A stretch of DNA of 64,000 bases, from the NCBI GenBank assembly GCA_009746045.1, contig RPFO01000764.1, positions 192,501 to 256,500 on the forward strand, read 5' to 3'. Numbering within the stretch: the first letter of the stretch is position 1; each line of letters begins with the position of its first letter. Positions 1 to 9,498 of the stretch are shown here, one piece after another. The stretch is from Mesostigma viride (Eukaryota > Streptophyta > Mesostigmatophyceae > Mesostigmatales > Mesostigmataceae). Under the pieces are notes generated by a model that was given only the letters and a program-made list of their open reading frames with translations, had not been told where the DNA came from and did not search any database. The position numbers and the translations under genes were made by a program.

Positions 1-692
1 TGCCCCATCCACGGGCCAAGGCTGGGCCCCCTCCAGTGGTCCTCACCTTCAGCGACATCACAGCCCGAGTTCGGTTCCTCTCTCGCCGCAAGAAGCTGGT
101 GGACACCTCCTGGTCGCTTGACGACGACCTGACGCCAGCCCAGCAGCAGCAACGCCGCGATCAGTGGCCCGACTACATCCGCCACAAGACCAACCCCGAG
201 AAGCCCCAAGTGTACTGGCGGGGCGGGGACCTCTACGTCAACAAGAAACTGTGGAAGCCCCCCCGGGCTTCCCCGGGATAGAGCACTCCAGCTAGTTGTC
301 TAGATGGGGGCAATCGATGATGGGATAGCTTAGGCATTACAGCACTTGAAACGCCTATTAGCGCACAGCGTTATAGTACCTTCAATTAGCTCTGGCACCT
401 TGTGGCCATCAGCTTGCGCCTTAATTAGCCGACGTCTTGAGCCCACCTCACATTTGTAGCATAAGCTATGCGTCAGCCTACCTATGGTATTGCACTGGTT
501 GTATTGCACCCACAGTGTTGCGCCCCGGCACCATGCCGTGGAGAGAGCGCTCTGTGGCCTGCCCACCTGCGGCAGTGAGAGAAGCTAGGGCGCCCTCCCT
601 CCTTCTCACTGTGTATATAGGGTTGAAGGTTCCTTTACTCTGTATTGGCACCCACGTGACGCAGTCACGTGCTTATTAATTAATTAATTAAT
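1..692 (+). mobile_element. 3' end of an L1-like non-LTR element, cut by the window start
   Basis: This is an ORF1p-like coding end, then about 410 bp of 3' UTR, then a tail of TTAA units (about 675-692). A second, inverted copy lies at 59215-60260, with its tail facing this one. The tail microsatellite and the coding end match the 3' terminus of a LINE. No RT follows the ORF1p-like end, so this is either a non-autonomous derivative or an element with unusual ORF order. Confidence 0.6.
3..281 (+). CDS. C-terminal fragment of an L1 ORF1p-like protein
   Basis: The frame is open from the window edge to TAG at 279-281, about 92 residues, with no start inside the window. It reads PPPVVLTFSD, then a basic stretch, then a DLTPAQQQQRR-W-P block and a YWRGGDLYV block. 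This pattern resembles the C-terminal domain of L1 ORF1p RNA chaperones, in which an RRM-like fold precedes such a domain. The related copy at 59633-60260 does carry a coiled, RRM-like part upstream. The family call rests on pattern recognition, and the function (binding element RNA) follows from the family. Confidence 0.5.
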   Translation, partial: PHPRAKAGPPPVVLTFSDITARVRFLSRRKKLVDTSWSLDDDLTPAQQQQRRDQWPDYIRHKTNPEKPQVYWRGGDLYVNKKLWKPPRASPG

Positions 693-693
693 A

Positions 694-1194
694 CGCGCAT
701 TGCTGGACCAGATTCGTAATATTTTATCGACATTTACGGTCCAGGTGCGGGGAGGTTTGCGGTCGGTGAACGAGGTCACCACTGCCATCGAGGAGTTGGA
801 TAACGCCATCTCTTCGCTCACCGGTTACCAGAGAAACCTGCAAAACTGGGCATCGCTGCGCACAGGGGGCGCGCCGGCGGTGTCGACAAATTTGTTTCAG
901 GATCTCGCGTTGCTGTCGCTGCTCACACGCGGCGTCCGCAGTCGCGAACGCCAGGTTCTTATTAACCTGGTCGCTTTTCTCGCGTCTCTGCGAGAGTGGA
1001 TTCCCGCAGGGTGGGAATTATTATCCATTTTTACTCATCCTCTGCGCCTCGTCGCGCGTCGGGCGCGTGCGACCTTCGCGACGGGAAGCACACCGGTTTT
1101 AATACATACCGGTGCAGGTCCGGCACACACGCCGGATATGGAGGATCCTGAGTATATCTATGAGTACTGTGATTTCCGGGGCCTCGACTACTGA
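694..1194 (+). CDS. Unrecognised ORF truncated at its 5' end by the LINE tail
   Basis: The reading frame emerges directly from the TTAA tail of the upstream LINE fragment and runs to TGA at 1194, about 165 residues. No ATG lies near its beginning, so the N-terminus is probably lost. The first half is rich in acidic and hydrophobic heptads (NEVTTAIEELDNAISSL) that could form a coiled coil. The middle has a hydrophobic, leucine-rich helix, and the end is acidic and tyrosine-rich (EDPEYIYEYCDF). I recognise no family. It precedes the Copia gag by 170 bp and may be unrelated to it. Confidence 0.3.
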   Translation, partial: RALLDQIRNILSTFTVQVRGGLRSVNEVTTAIEELDNAISSLTGYQRNLQNWASLRTGGAPAVSTNLFQDLALLSLLTRGVRSRERQVLINLVAFLASLREWIPAGWELLSIFTHPLRLVARRARATFATGSTPVLIHTGAGPAHTPDMEDPEYIYEYCDFRGLDY

Positions 1195-1363
1195 GTCGGC
1201 CAATTTTTTATCCAGTGCTCGTCGACATTTTTTGTCGAATTTTCGGCGGCAATTCGCGGGGGCGGCAGCGACACCGGCGCAGGCGGCAGTGGCGACACAA
1301 AAATTTTGTACATAATTTTCTGCTGCTTTGCTAAGGTGTTCTTTGAATAGCTTGTAGTGCAGG

Positions 1364-2482
1364 ATGGCTGAGGGACGCCGTAGCAAGGGCCCAGCCAGTG
1401 GGAATAATAATGGGGGTGCTGGTAGTGGAACCGCTCACGTAGATGACGTGGGGGTTACCGGAGAGATTACCAACCTTCCTCACAATAATAATAATGCACA
1501 AGCTGTTCATGGCTTTGATCTCACCACACAGGGTCTTTTAATTGTCAATCAGCTGCAGCCTGTAACCTCAGACTCCAAGCCTAAGCAGGCTGAAGAGTTT
1601 GTGGAAGGATTGGAAGGGTTCCCTAGCTTGTACGGTGGTACAAATTACTATCAAATCTGGATAGGAAGTAGCACTTTTGGCAAGTGTACTGACCAGATTA
1701 AGGACCTGACCAGGGAGTGCAAGAAGGCCAATAAGGCCTGGGCACTGTACGTAGCTGAGCTGAAGGAGCTGCTGGAAGACCAACGCAAGAAGGTCGGCAT
1801 CCATTGGCAGGACAAGTATCAAGGGTGGGAGGTCAAGGGAGACCTGATCCAGAACTTCCTTAACTATTGTAAAATGGTTGAGGAGGGCAGGGCTCATGGC
1901 TTTAATGTTGCTGACAACATAGCCCTGACAAACTGGCTCAAGGTTTCTGGGCTGGACAAGGCTACACGTGGCTCCTTAAAGGTCATGTGTGCCCCACACT
2001 CAACCCTCAAGGCCTACAAGGTCATAATCAAACAAGCACTCGAGGCAGAGGAGCTGTTTGAGGGTGGAGTGCCAGCAGTGAAGGCTACCCAGGCAGGTGG
2101 GCGTGCCCAGGGGGGTTCCAGAGCGTCTGAGGCTGACAGAAGCCAAGGAGGGCGTGGGGGCAACCGTAACAAGCGGAAGGCTAGTCGTTCACCCGACCCT
2201 GACAGGCAATCACATGCCAAGTCGGTGTTCAGGAGGGTGGGTGGCAAGCCCAAGCAGGGTAACGCGTCTGACAACGGGGGCAGTGGCCAGGGCAAGTCAA
2301 AGATACAATGCTACCTGTGCAAGGGGTGGGGGCACATCAAGAAGGAGTGTCCAAGCTTCAAGAAGTCCCAGGGCCAGGGCAGCAACAAGAATAACAACAA
2401 CAACAAGAAGAAGAACAACAACAAGTCCCAGGCAGGCCAGCCTTCAAAGGGCAGTCAGCAAGAAGACAATAAGGAGCAGTGA
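1364..2482 (+). CDS. gag: Copia-type Gag polyprotein
   Basis: This 372-residue protein starts at ATG 1364. The N-terminal part is low-complexity (Asn and Gly rich). Residues ~75-235 form a helical Gag core typical of UBN2/retrotran_gag proteins of Copia elements. A basic linker follows, then a CCHC zinc knuckle (C-x2-C-x4-H-x4-C) at about residue 316, and the tail is Asn/Lys rich. Gag would form the virus-like particle and bind element RNA through the knuckle. The stop is one UGA (2480-2482) followed by C, and the same frame stays open into pol without another stop. That suggests Gag-Pol is made by stop-codon readthrough. Confidence 0.85.
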   Translation: MAEGRRSKGPASGNNNGGAGSGTAHVDDVGVTGEITNLPHNNNNAQAVHGFDLTTQGLLIVNQLQPVTSDSKPKQAEEFVEGLEGFPSLYGGTNYYQIWIGSSTFGKCTDQIKDLTRECKKANKAWALYVAELKELLEDQRKKVGIHWQDKYQGWEVKGDLIQNFLNYCKMVEEGRAHGFNVADNIALTNWLKVSGLDKATRGSLKVMCAPHSTLKAYKVIIKQALEAEELFEGGVPAVKATQAGGRAQGGSRASEADRSQGGRGGNRNKRKASRSPDPDRQSHAKSVFRRVGGKPKQGNASDNGGSGQGKSKIQCYLCKGWGHIKKECPSFKKSQGQGSNKNNNNNKKKNNNKSQAGQPSKGSQQEDNKEQ

Positions 2483-5022
2483 CTGTCTGAGGCAACCCCT
2501 ACACACCTTAATTCACCCAGGGGGGAGGCCAGGTGCTCCAATGCAGATTTTATATCTGGGCAACAAGAGGGTGATCTCCAGGTTCAGGGTGGCCCCAGGT
2601 CACCTGGAGAGGTACAGGTTCCTATGAAGACGTCCTTGACAGCTGGTGCAGCTGTAAGAATGTCTGACCCCATGCATCCTCGTGCTGGGCACGAGGGTGG
2701 ACCTCTCATTTTGAGAGAAACCAATGTACAACCACAGAGGGGTGTGAAGGCCTCTGGTGGTATGCATGTGGTCCCTGCTGGCGGTCCAGGTGTTGGGCAT
2801 GAGCAGGGTGACTCAGGCTCTGAGTCAGAACAGGATGGAAGTCAGCATGGTGATGCTGGACAACCTGACAGCACAGTCCTGACTGTGCCAGGGACTGCTT
2901 CCTCTGTGTACCAGGAGTTGGGTGCCCGAATCCACAACATGTTTGGGCATGCCACTTCTCTGTCAAACAACTTTGCCTTCCGTATGGGCAGGGCACCCCT
3001 TCTCAAGGCGTGTCAGCAAGCTGCCTCACGGTGTAAGTGCCAGTTGTCCTCCAACAAGCCCAGGAAATCACATGCCAAAGCTCTACCTCAGAGCATTGGT
3101 GATCTGCAGTGTGATATCCAACACATCAGGGGCATGCAACTGTTGGTGTGCGTGGACAGGTACACAAAATACAAGGTGCTGGAGCATTTACCTTCTATGA
3201 AGAACAGGTACTTGCTGGCTGCCCTGCAGAATGTAAGAGCCAAGTTTCCTACCACAAGGATCCAGGTGGACATGCAGTTTCAGCATCTCAAGGGTGATCC
3301 TACCCTTCCTGAGTTGCTGGTTACACCTAGGGAGGCTCATGGGCAGCAGGGTGCTATCGAGAGGGCAATCCAGGAGGTCAAGAAATTGATCATCTCTGAA
3401 GACTGGGTACCCTTGTCTGCACCTGCACTTGTCAGGAGTGCATGGCTGAGGAACGTGGAGCAGCAGCTGAACAGCAGGGTTAACTTCTACTATGATGGAG
3501 TTGCTGTCAGCCCAATGGGTCTATATCATGGCCTGTGCCCACCACATGTGCTGGAGGGCTGGAAACATGCTGCACATGTCACCTTTGCCAAGCTGAGGGA
3601 GAAGGACCGGGGTTGGAAGATGCTGGAGCCACAAGTGGGTCAGAAGGTCCTAGCTTGGAAGGAACCTAGCCTTTATGGCAAACGTGGTAGCTGGAGTCCT
3701 GGGGTGGTTACCCAGGTTGATGAAGCTAGCCACGCATGCTTGGTCAGCATGGAGGACGAACCAAAGCATGTACACCGGCTGAGTTGGTCATATGTCAAGC
3801 CTAACCTGATGAATGAGGGCAGTCAGGCACAAGGCTCACAGGATCTGCAGGATTTTCAGGTCCCAAGTGACATCACTGACGCAACGACCACATCTGTTGC
3901 AGGGGAATCTGTCAGCCCTGGCCAGGTTGCAGAGGTACTTGTTGAACAGGCTGCAAGGTCAACAGCTGGGGAGTCAACTGTCAAGCCCAAGGCACTAACC
4001 AAGCCCAGGGGGACAAGTTTGGCTGGATTGATTGGGGCTCTACAAAGAGCCAAGAAGCAGCCCAAGGTAGCCAAGCTCAGGTGGCATGGCAATCTGGGGC
4101 TGGACACTGCCTTAGAGGTAGACACTAATTCTCAGGTTTCCATCATTGGGACCAGAGCTGCAGCAGGGTACAGCATGACTGAGCCCAGCTATCAGTTTGT
4201 GTCTGACTTCAGTGGCGGGGTACACGTGAAGGTACTGGGTGAGGTATCTATTCCTATCCTTGGACAGGACACTGCATTTTGTGTCTTGGAGGGCTATCAA
4301 GGACCTGCTCTTCTGGGGCAGAATTTCCTATGCCAGGATGGGGTAGTGATCACGTCCTCTCTCCTGACTAAGGAAGGGGCTGGTCAGGTCCCACTGATTA
4401 ATTTCAGGACCACTCACCTATCACGTGCAGTAACCAGGACGGTTAAGCGTGTGCAAGTGTGCCAGGGGCAGGAGCCCTTGGTTGATGACCTCATACTGCC
4501 AGCTGCTAGTCATCCAAGCAGTCTGGGCATTGGTCCTCACTCACTTGCTGGACACAGCCCTATCAACTACCAAGGCCTGGTGAAGCTCATGTCCTCTCCC
4601 ATTATGTGTCCCCAGGTAACACTGGGTCTGATTAAATCTGGGGAGGACTGGATCTCCAAGAAATGCGTGGAACCTGTCAATGACCTGCCTCCTGCACGAC
4701 GTCTACTCAAGCTCAAGTTTGTCATCAAGATGAAGGAGGTGGACGGGGTCAAGGTACCACATGTCAGGCCAGTGCTGAATGAGTTCAAGGGTACTGGTGA
4801 GTGCACTGCTGAGGAGTTGTATACCCCTGGCATGTTGCATGATACTTGGAGGCTGCTGCTGTGTGTATTTCTAGGCCTTCTCAACAAGGGCTTGGACTAT
4901 GGCTCAGTGGTGGTAGACTTCAAGAGGGCATTTCTGGAGGGTGATGCAGATGTGGCACAGGAAAAGTGGGAGGGCAAGACGCCTTTCTATGTCAGGGTGC
5001 CTGCTGTATGGAAAAGGGACAT
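2483..5022 (+). CDS. pol: Copia-type Pol, first part: integrase, protease-like domain, start of RT
   Basis: The frame is continuous with gag after the UGA; the first ATG is at 2624. Counting from that ATG, a degenerate HHCC region lies near residues 108-140. An integrase core follows, with candidate acidic residues at D164, in QVDMQF and in GAIERAI. A C-terminal integrase part (GSWSPGVVTQV) comes next. Then comes a retropepsin-like block with DTNS in place of DTGS and an LLGQNFL flap-end motif. The start of a Copia RT ends the segment (VVVDFKRAFLEGD). Known Copia elements place protease before integrase, so the order here is unusual. The frame is cut at 5022 by the palindromic insertion. An inactive remnant is likely. 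Confidence 0.75.
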
Positions 5023-5287
5023 TAGTTAGGTTAATATTGCGCGGAAACCTTTTTGCCACTTGGGCTACTCAGGTTCCGCACAATATTACCGGCGATAACC
5101 ACTCGCCGGACACTCAAGTTCACGACGTGGTTCCGCACAATATTACCGGCGATAACCACTCGCCGGACACTCAAGTTCACGACGTCGTGAACTTGAGTGT
5201 CCGGCGAGTGGTTATCGCCGGTAATATTGTGCGGAACCTGAGTAGCCCAAGTGGCAAAAAGGTTTCCGCGCAATATTAACCTAACTA
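5023..5287. repeat. Foldback MITE, copy 1 (with an internal duplication)
   Basis: This is a near-perfect palindrome that begins TAGTTAGGTTAATATTGCGC and is centred on a GACGTC core. It is 57 bp longer than the other two copies because part of the left arm (about 5131-5187) is repeated. Open frames read through it on both strands are by-products of the palindrome and are not genes. Confidence 0.85.
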
Positions 5288-5521
5288 AAACCTAGCCTCT
5301 TGGGGCGAGGACGAATCACTAGGCTCGGAACACCCGTATGCATGAATATGATCGAATATAAGCATCTCGTTGGTGCAAATATCGATATGAATATGATCGA
5401 ATATGAGCATCTCCTTGGTGCGCATATGATTAGAGCCGGGTGCCAAATCGGAACGAATTATTCCCCCAAATAATCCGCTTCCGAGTGGATTCGAACCTGC
5501 GCCCCGCAAGGATCCAGGTCT

Positions 5522-5729
5522 TAGTTAGGTTAATATTGCGCGGAAACCTTTTTGCCACTTGGGCTACTCAGGTTCCGCACAATATTACCGGCGATAACCA
5601 TTCGCCGGACACTCAAGTTCACGACGTCGTGAACTTGAGTGTCCGGCGAGTGGTTATCGCCGGTAATATTGTGCGGAACCTGAGTAGCCCAAGTGGCAAA
5701 AAGGTTTCCGCGCAATATTAACCTAACTA
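5522..5729. repeat. Foldback MITE, copy 2 (centre of the composite)
   Basis: This 208-bp palindrome sits at the symmetry centre of the composite. The flanking arms are inverted copies of one another, so its immediate flanks (GGTCT and AGACC) also pair. It differs from copy 3 by a single visible base in the left arm (ATTCGCC in place of ACTCGCC). Confidence 0.85.
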
Positions 5730-5962
5730 AGACCTGGATCCTTGCGGGGCGCAGGTTCGAATCCACTCGGAAGCGGATTATTTGGGGAATAATTCGTTCC
5801 GATTTGGCACCCGGCTCTAATCATATGCGCACCAAGGAGATGCTCATATTCGATCATATTCATATCGATATTTGCACCAACGAGATGCTTATATTCGATC
5901 ATATTCATGCATACGGGTGTTCCGAGCCTAGTGATTCGTCCTCGCCCCAAGAGGCTAGGTTT
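5730..5962 (+). repeat. Arm of the composite carrying a tRNA-like B box
   Basis: This arm is the inverted counterpart of 5288-5521. Near its left end it contains GGTTCGAATCC (about 5752-5762), an exact RNA polymerase III B-box sequence. The preceding GGGGCGCA resembles the variable arm and T stem of Ser/Leu tRNAs. The T stem does not pair properly on the 3' side and no full cloverleaf can be drawn, so this is at most a tRNA-derived fragment. The rest of the arm holds two imperfect ~45-bp repeats around a GATCATATTCAT core. Confidence 0.55.
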
Positions 5963-6170
5963 TAGTTAGGTTAATATTGCGCGGAAACCTTTTTGCCACT
6001 TGGGCTACTCAGGTTCCGCACAATATTACCGGCGATAACCACTCGCCGGACACTCAAGTTCACGACGTCGTGAACTTGAGTGTCCGGCGAGTGGTTATCG
6101 CCGGTAATATTGTGCGGAACCTGAGTAGCCCAAGTGGCAAAAAGGTTTCCGCGCAATATTAACCTAACTA
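5963..6170. repeat. Foldback MITE, copy 3
   Basis: This 208-bp palindrome has the same termini as copies 1 and 2 and forms the right end of the composite. Confidence 0.85.
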
Positions 6171-6173
6171 CAT

Positions 6174-6538
6174 TCACACTGAGTTCCTTAAAAATCCTCA
6201 AGGGCCTGGAGGGCCTGAGGTCAAGTCCAATAATCTGGAGGGAGACTCTCAACCGTTTCCTGAAAGAGCATTGCAACTTGAAGGTCTCTCCTGTAGACCC
6301 CTGTCTGTTTCTGGGGCAATGGGAAGGCCTGCCAGTGTATGCTTCGCTGCACGGGGATGACCTACATCTGATAGCTCCCACGTCGTGGCTTAAGGAGCTG
6401 ATCTCCATCATTAAGTCCAAGTTTCCTCTGGGTAGGGAGCAATGGCAGGTGGAGAATGAGCCTCTGCTGTTTGTGGGCATGGAGGCCACACTGGTGAAGA
6501 AGGGGGAGAATGGCGTATGCTGCTGGTGGGGGCAATGA
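6174..6538 (+). pseudogene. pol: Copia-type RT, C-terminal part
   Basis: The reading frame resumes after the insertion with GLRSSPIIWRETL, corresponding to the Copia YGLKQ-P--W block. SPVDPCLFLG and an HGDDLHLI active-site block follow; GDD stands where most Copia RTs have VDD or YDD. The frame is offset from both the upstream pol frame and the downstream RNase H frame. Indels therefore lie near 6175-6200 and near 6510-6540. The polymerase is broken. Confidence 0.75.
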
Positions 6539-7259
6539 TTATCAAGAGACCCTCATTAGCAAGCTTCCTCCAGTCATCACACAGGCACTGTGTCCCATGG
6601 TGAGGGGCATGGTTGCTTGGGTGGCAGGCATTTCCAGGCCAGACCTTATGGTCATAGCCAGGTTGCCTGATGACATGCTGGTGGAGCTAGGGTCTGCCAA
6701 GGTGGCTGATCAGGTCAGGGCTTCATCTGGCATTCTGTTGTCTGCAGTGGATTTATCACAACCCATTTGCATGGAGCTGTATGTGGATAGCTCAATGGAC
6801 AGCAGGCAGGTCTCCAAGGTCAGGGGCAGGGCTGCAGGGCTCTTTGTGCTCAGACAGGAAGGCCTGGGGAGTTTGGTGAGCTGGTTTAGTCGCCTGCACA
6901 AACGGGTGGCTGTCAGCAGTGATGTGGCAGAATGCAGGGCTATTTGTGAAGGCATTCACACAAGCCTTTATCTGAAGGAGTTGCTTCATCAGATGACTTC
7001 TAACACTCCTTGGCCACTTCAGGTTACCACTCTTCTAAAAACAGACTCCATGGGGATGGTGCAGTTTGTGCACAGGCAGATGGCCAGAAGTAGGGACTTG
7101 GATTATCTCCTTCTTAAGGAGTTGTCCTCCTTGGCCAATATTGAGCATATCCCTGGGGTTGACAATCCTGCTGATGCTTTGACCAAGCTAGTGCAGAAGG
7201 CAGCAGTGCAATACAAGGTTCTTCAGTCTCTGATGGACCCATCTCAGCAAGCTGTCTAA
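6539..7259 (+). pseudogene. pol: Copia-type RNase H end of Pol
   Basis: About 240 residues carry the end of RT (SRPDLM) and a Copia RNase H. Visible motifs include the acidic ELYVDSSMD, SWFSRLHKRVAVSSDVAECRAI, a TDSMGMVQ block and the closing HIPGVDNPADALTK. RNase H would degrade the RNA of the RNA-DNA hybrid during reverse transcription. It is in a third frame relative to the preceding RT fragment. No LTR could be identified downstream. Confidence 0.75.
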
Positions 7260-8837
7260 GCTGGTGCCTGATTATAGGGCATTGGAGAGCAGATTGTGTG
7301 GTAGTGTCAGCATTGTGACTGGCATAATACCTGTATTTTAGTCTGTACTAAGGCTCATGGACCATGGTACACTCACTAGCTCTGATTTTAAATCAGGATA
7401 CAGCCAGGCTTTGGCTGGGGTTCATGCTGTTGACTACACAAGGTTGACAGGTCCATTACAGACCATGTATTCTATTTTAAAAGAAATGTATATTTGTACA
7501 TACTTCTCACAATGGTCTGGGAACCTTTATTCTGGGGTTTATAGGGCGGGGTTCGATTCCCTGGTATTATGTTTCTACAAGCTGGCCTGTTCAGGTGTTT
7601 GCCTGTTCAGACTTCCCTAGTTCCCCAGGGCAGGATTTAATTGTTGCCTATGTGTTTCATTTTGTCATTTGTTTGCTGTGGCAGTTTACCATCTGGCAAG
7701 TAGACGGGCGCCGTAAGACGGGCGCCAATAGACCCCTGTTGAGAGTATGACAGGCAAACTATTGTAATACGCCTTACTTTGTCAAGTGGTATTTTAATTG
7801 TCATGGATTTATTGTACTTATATTGAATATGTACTGGGTTTTATGGGATTAGTATCTGGGATTAATGTAACTCACCGCCAGAAGGTCATTGTACTGGAGG
7901 CTCTACCGAGGTGATGGGATTAATTCCTGGAGAAGACCTCATAGAATTAACCTGTATGTATTTAATTTTGTGTGCTTCTAATATCTGGTGGTACTCTGTA
8001 ATGCCACTTCCATAGGTTTTCTCCATTTCTCATGGAATGGTTTTCCCTGTGGCAGATCTGTTTCTTTTCCAGTTCCTTAAAAGAAAGGGCTGGGGGAATG
8101 GCATTGGCCATTAAAGACATCTGTTCAAGCTTCAAGCTGGAGTGAAGGACATTTCAAGCTACTTCAAGGGTCCCTGGCAGGGGATGTGATCCCTAAAGAA
8201 AAGAAGGGATTGGAGTTAACGTAAAGGATTTACGTTAGATGGATAGAGATTGTTACGCTCTTTCCAACGGCACCTTGAACGCCTCATTTGGTTAAGGAAC
8301 GTAAAAGTTATGACGTTTCCTAGGCTGTGCCGACAGTACCCGGCGCGCCACTGTGGGCGCGTACGGACACAGGATGTACAAGTGTCACTTTGATAGTCCG
8401 CAGGACGTTGACAGGACTTGTACAGGACTTGATGGTCGATTGATAGGTAAGCGCACTGTAGCGCGCCAGGACCTATGAGACAATTGATGCTGAGTAGTGT
8501 ACGGATAGGTCCACAGGACTAGCCGTATGGACAATTGATAGATCTGCGCGCCAAAGGCGTGCCAGAGTCTGTGTAATCAATTGATTGACAGTTCGGCTGT
8601 GACAGTGCAGCTGATTACTTGGACGCGTCCCTAACAACCTATATGTGTGACTTGGTCGCACCGGGACGCTAGTTCTTGCGTGCACGTTCTCTGGGCACTG
8701 CGACCCTGTCGCCTGTGCTGCGTGCAGTCTTGGAAGTGACGTGACTTACGTCTGTGTTTCCTTGTTAATAATAAAGGCAACTTCCTGCAAGAACCATGGC
8801 GGAATTCGTGGCATTCTCACTCTCACAACTCGTATTA
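7260..8837. other. Non-coding stretch after the Copia pol; no LTR recognised
   Basis: There is no convincing gene. The stretch should contain the Copia 3' UTR and any 3' LTR. I could not pair any part of it with the sequence upstream of gag, whose 5' side is truncated by the LINE fragment at 692. Short motifs such as two GACGGGCGCC copies (about 7705-7725) and a tRNA-like B-box string near 7550 were seen but not supported further. Confidence 0.4.
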
Positions 8838-8945
8838 CAACTGTTTCGCCGTTGGATTAATCTAAATACTTTTTGCCGAAATTTATAAATCAAATGCGCA
8901 AATACGGCCAAATATCATTTATATTTGTCCGACCTGTTCAACTTC
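8838..8945. repeat. Dispersed repeat shared with 60795-60930
   Basis: A block from the CGCCGTTGGATTAATCTAAA motif through an AAATCAAATGCGCAAATACG segment to a GTCCGACCTG end recurs in the same orientation at 60795-60930. The right-hand copy has a small extra piece. It may be part of a MITE or satellite family related to the adjacent minisatellite. Confidence 0.6.
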
Positions 8946-9016
8946 AGATGTTAAAGTTAAAGGCCCTGGCGGCACGAGTATTTAAATATTCATTTAGATT
9001 AATTTAAATATTCAAA

Positions 9017-9202
9017 GCCGGTTTCACCGTTGGATTAATGTAGATATTTTGGTCAAAGCCGGTTTTGCCGTTGGATTAATCTAAATATTTTGGTCAAAGC
9101 CGGTTTCGCCGTTGGATTAATCTAAATATTTTAATCAAAGCCGGTTTCGCCGTTGGATTAATCTAAATATTTTGGTCAAAGCCGGTTTCACCGTTGGATT
9201 AA
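9017..9202. repeat. 41-bp minisatellite, about 4.5 units
   Basis: Units start with GCCGGTTT at 9017, 9058, 9099, 9140 and 9181, an exact 41-bp spacing. They differ at a few positions, and the last is partial. The CCGTTGGATTAATCTAAA core also occurs in the dispersed repeat just upstream, so the array probably grew from it. Confidence 0.9.
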
Positions 9203-9498
9203 CCCTTAAATGGTACTGAGTCCGTTTTCGTGGTACCAGTCGAAGTCCTACCACTCTAACGGACTGAGTTTGTGCGCCTTGCAGGCGCCGCGCCAAAAAT
9301 AATTTAACGGTCAAACCTGGGGGGATTGAAAGATCTATAGATCTCAGCTTTCCGTAGAGCACTTCAGACCGTACTTTGGACACCTGGCCAGGGAGTTATA
9401 TGCTTGAGCAAAGTTAGGGGGGTACCATGGTCCAACGGGACCGACGTGCATGAAAAATATTGACGCGCACGGCTATGGCGGTGCACACAACTGACTGG

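Larger units (their letters stand above)
5020..6173. mobile_element. Palindromic composite foldback transposon inside the Copia RT
   Basis: The insertion occupies 5023-6170 and is flanked by a candidate 3-bp target duplication CAT (5020-5022, 6171-6173). Both outer ends are TAGTTAGG and CCTAACTA. Inside lie three copies of a foldback MITE (5023-5287, 5522-5729, 5963-6170), separated by two arms (5288-5521 and 5730-5962) that are inverted copies of each other. The whole block therefore folds on itself. It encodes no transposase. Removing it with one CAT does not restore the RT frame, so a further indel lies just downstream. Confidence 0.85.

Noticed and set aside
5031-6162. Repeated ORFs of 60-93 residues on both strands in the palindromic composite
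   Set aside because: They are the same palindrome read in both directions, have no start context or family, and recur only because the MITE is repeated.
7540-7575. GGTTCGATTCC string suggesting a tRNA gene, and an upstream hairpin with a TTA-like anticodon loop
   Set aside because: No acceptor stem, D arm or correctly spaced arms can be drawn, so there is no tRNA.
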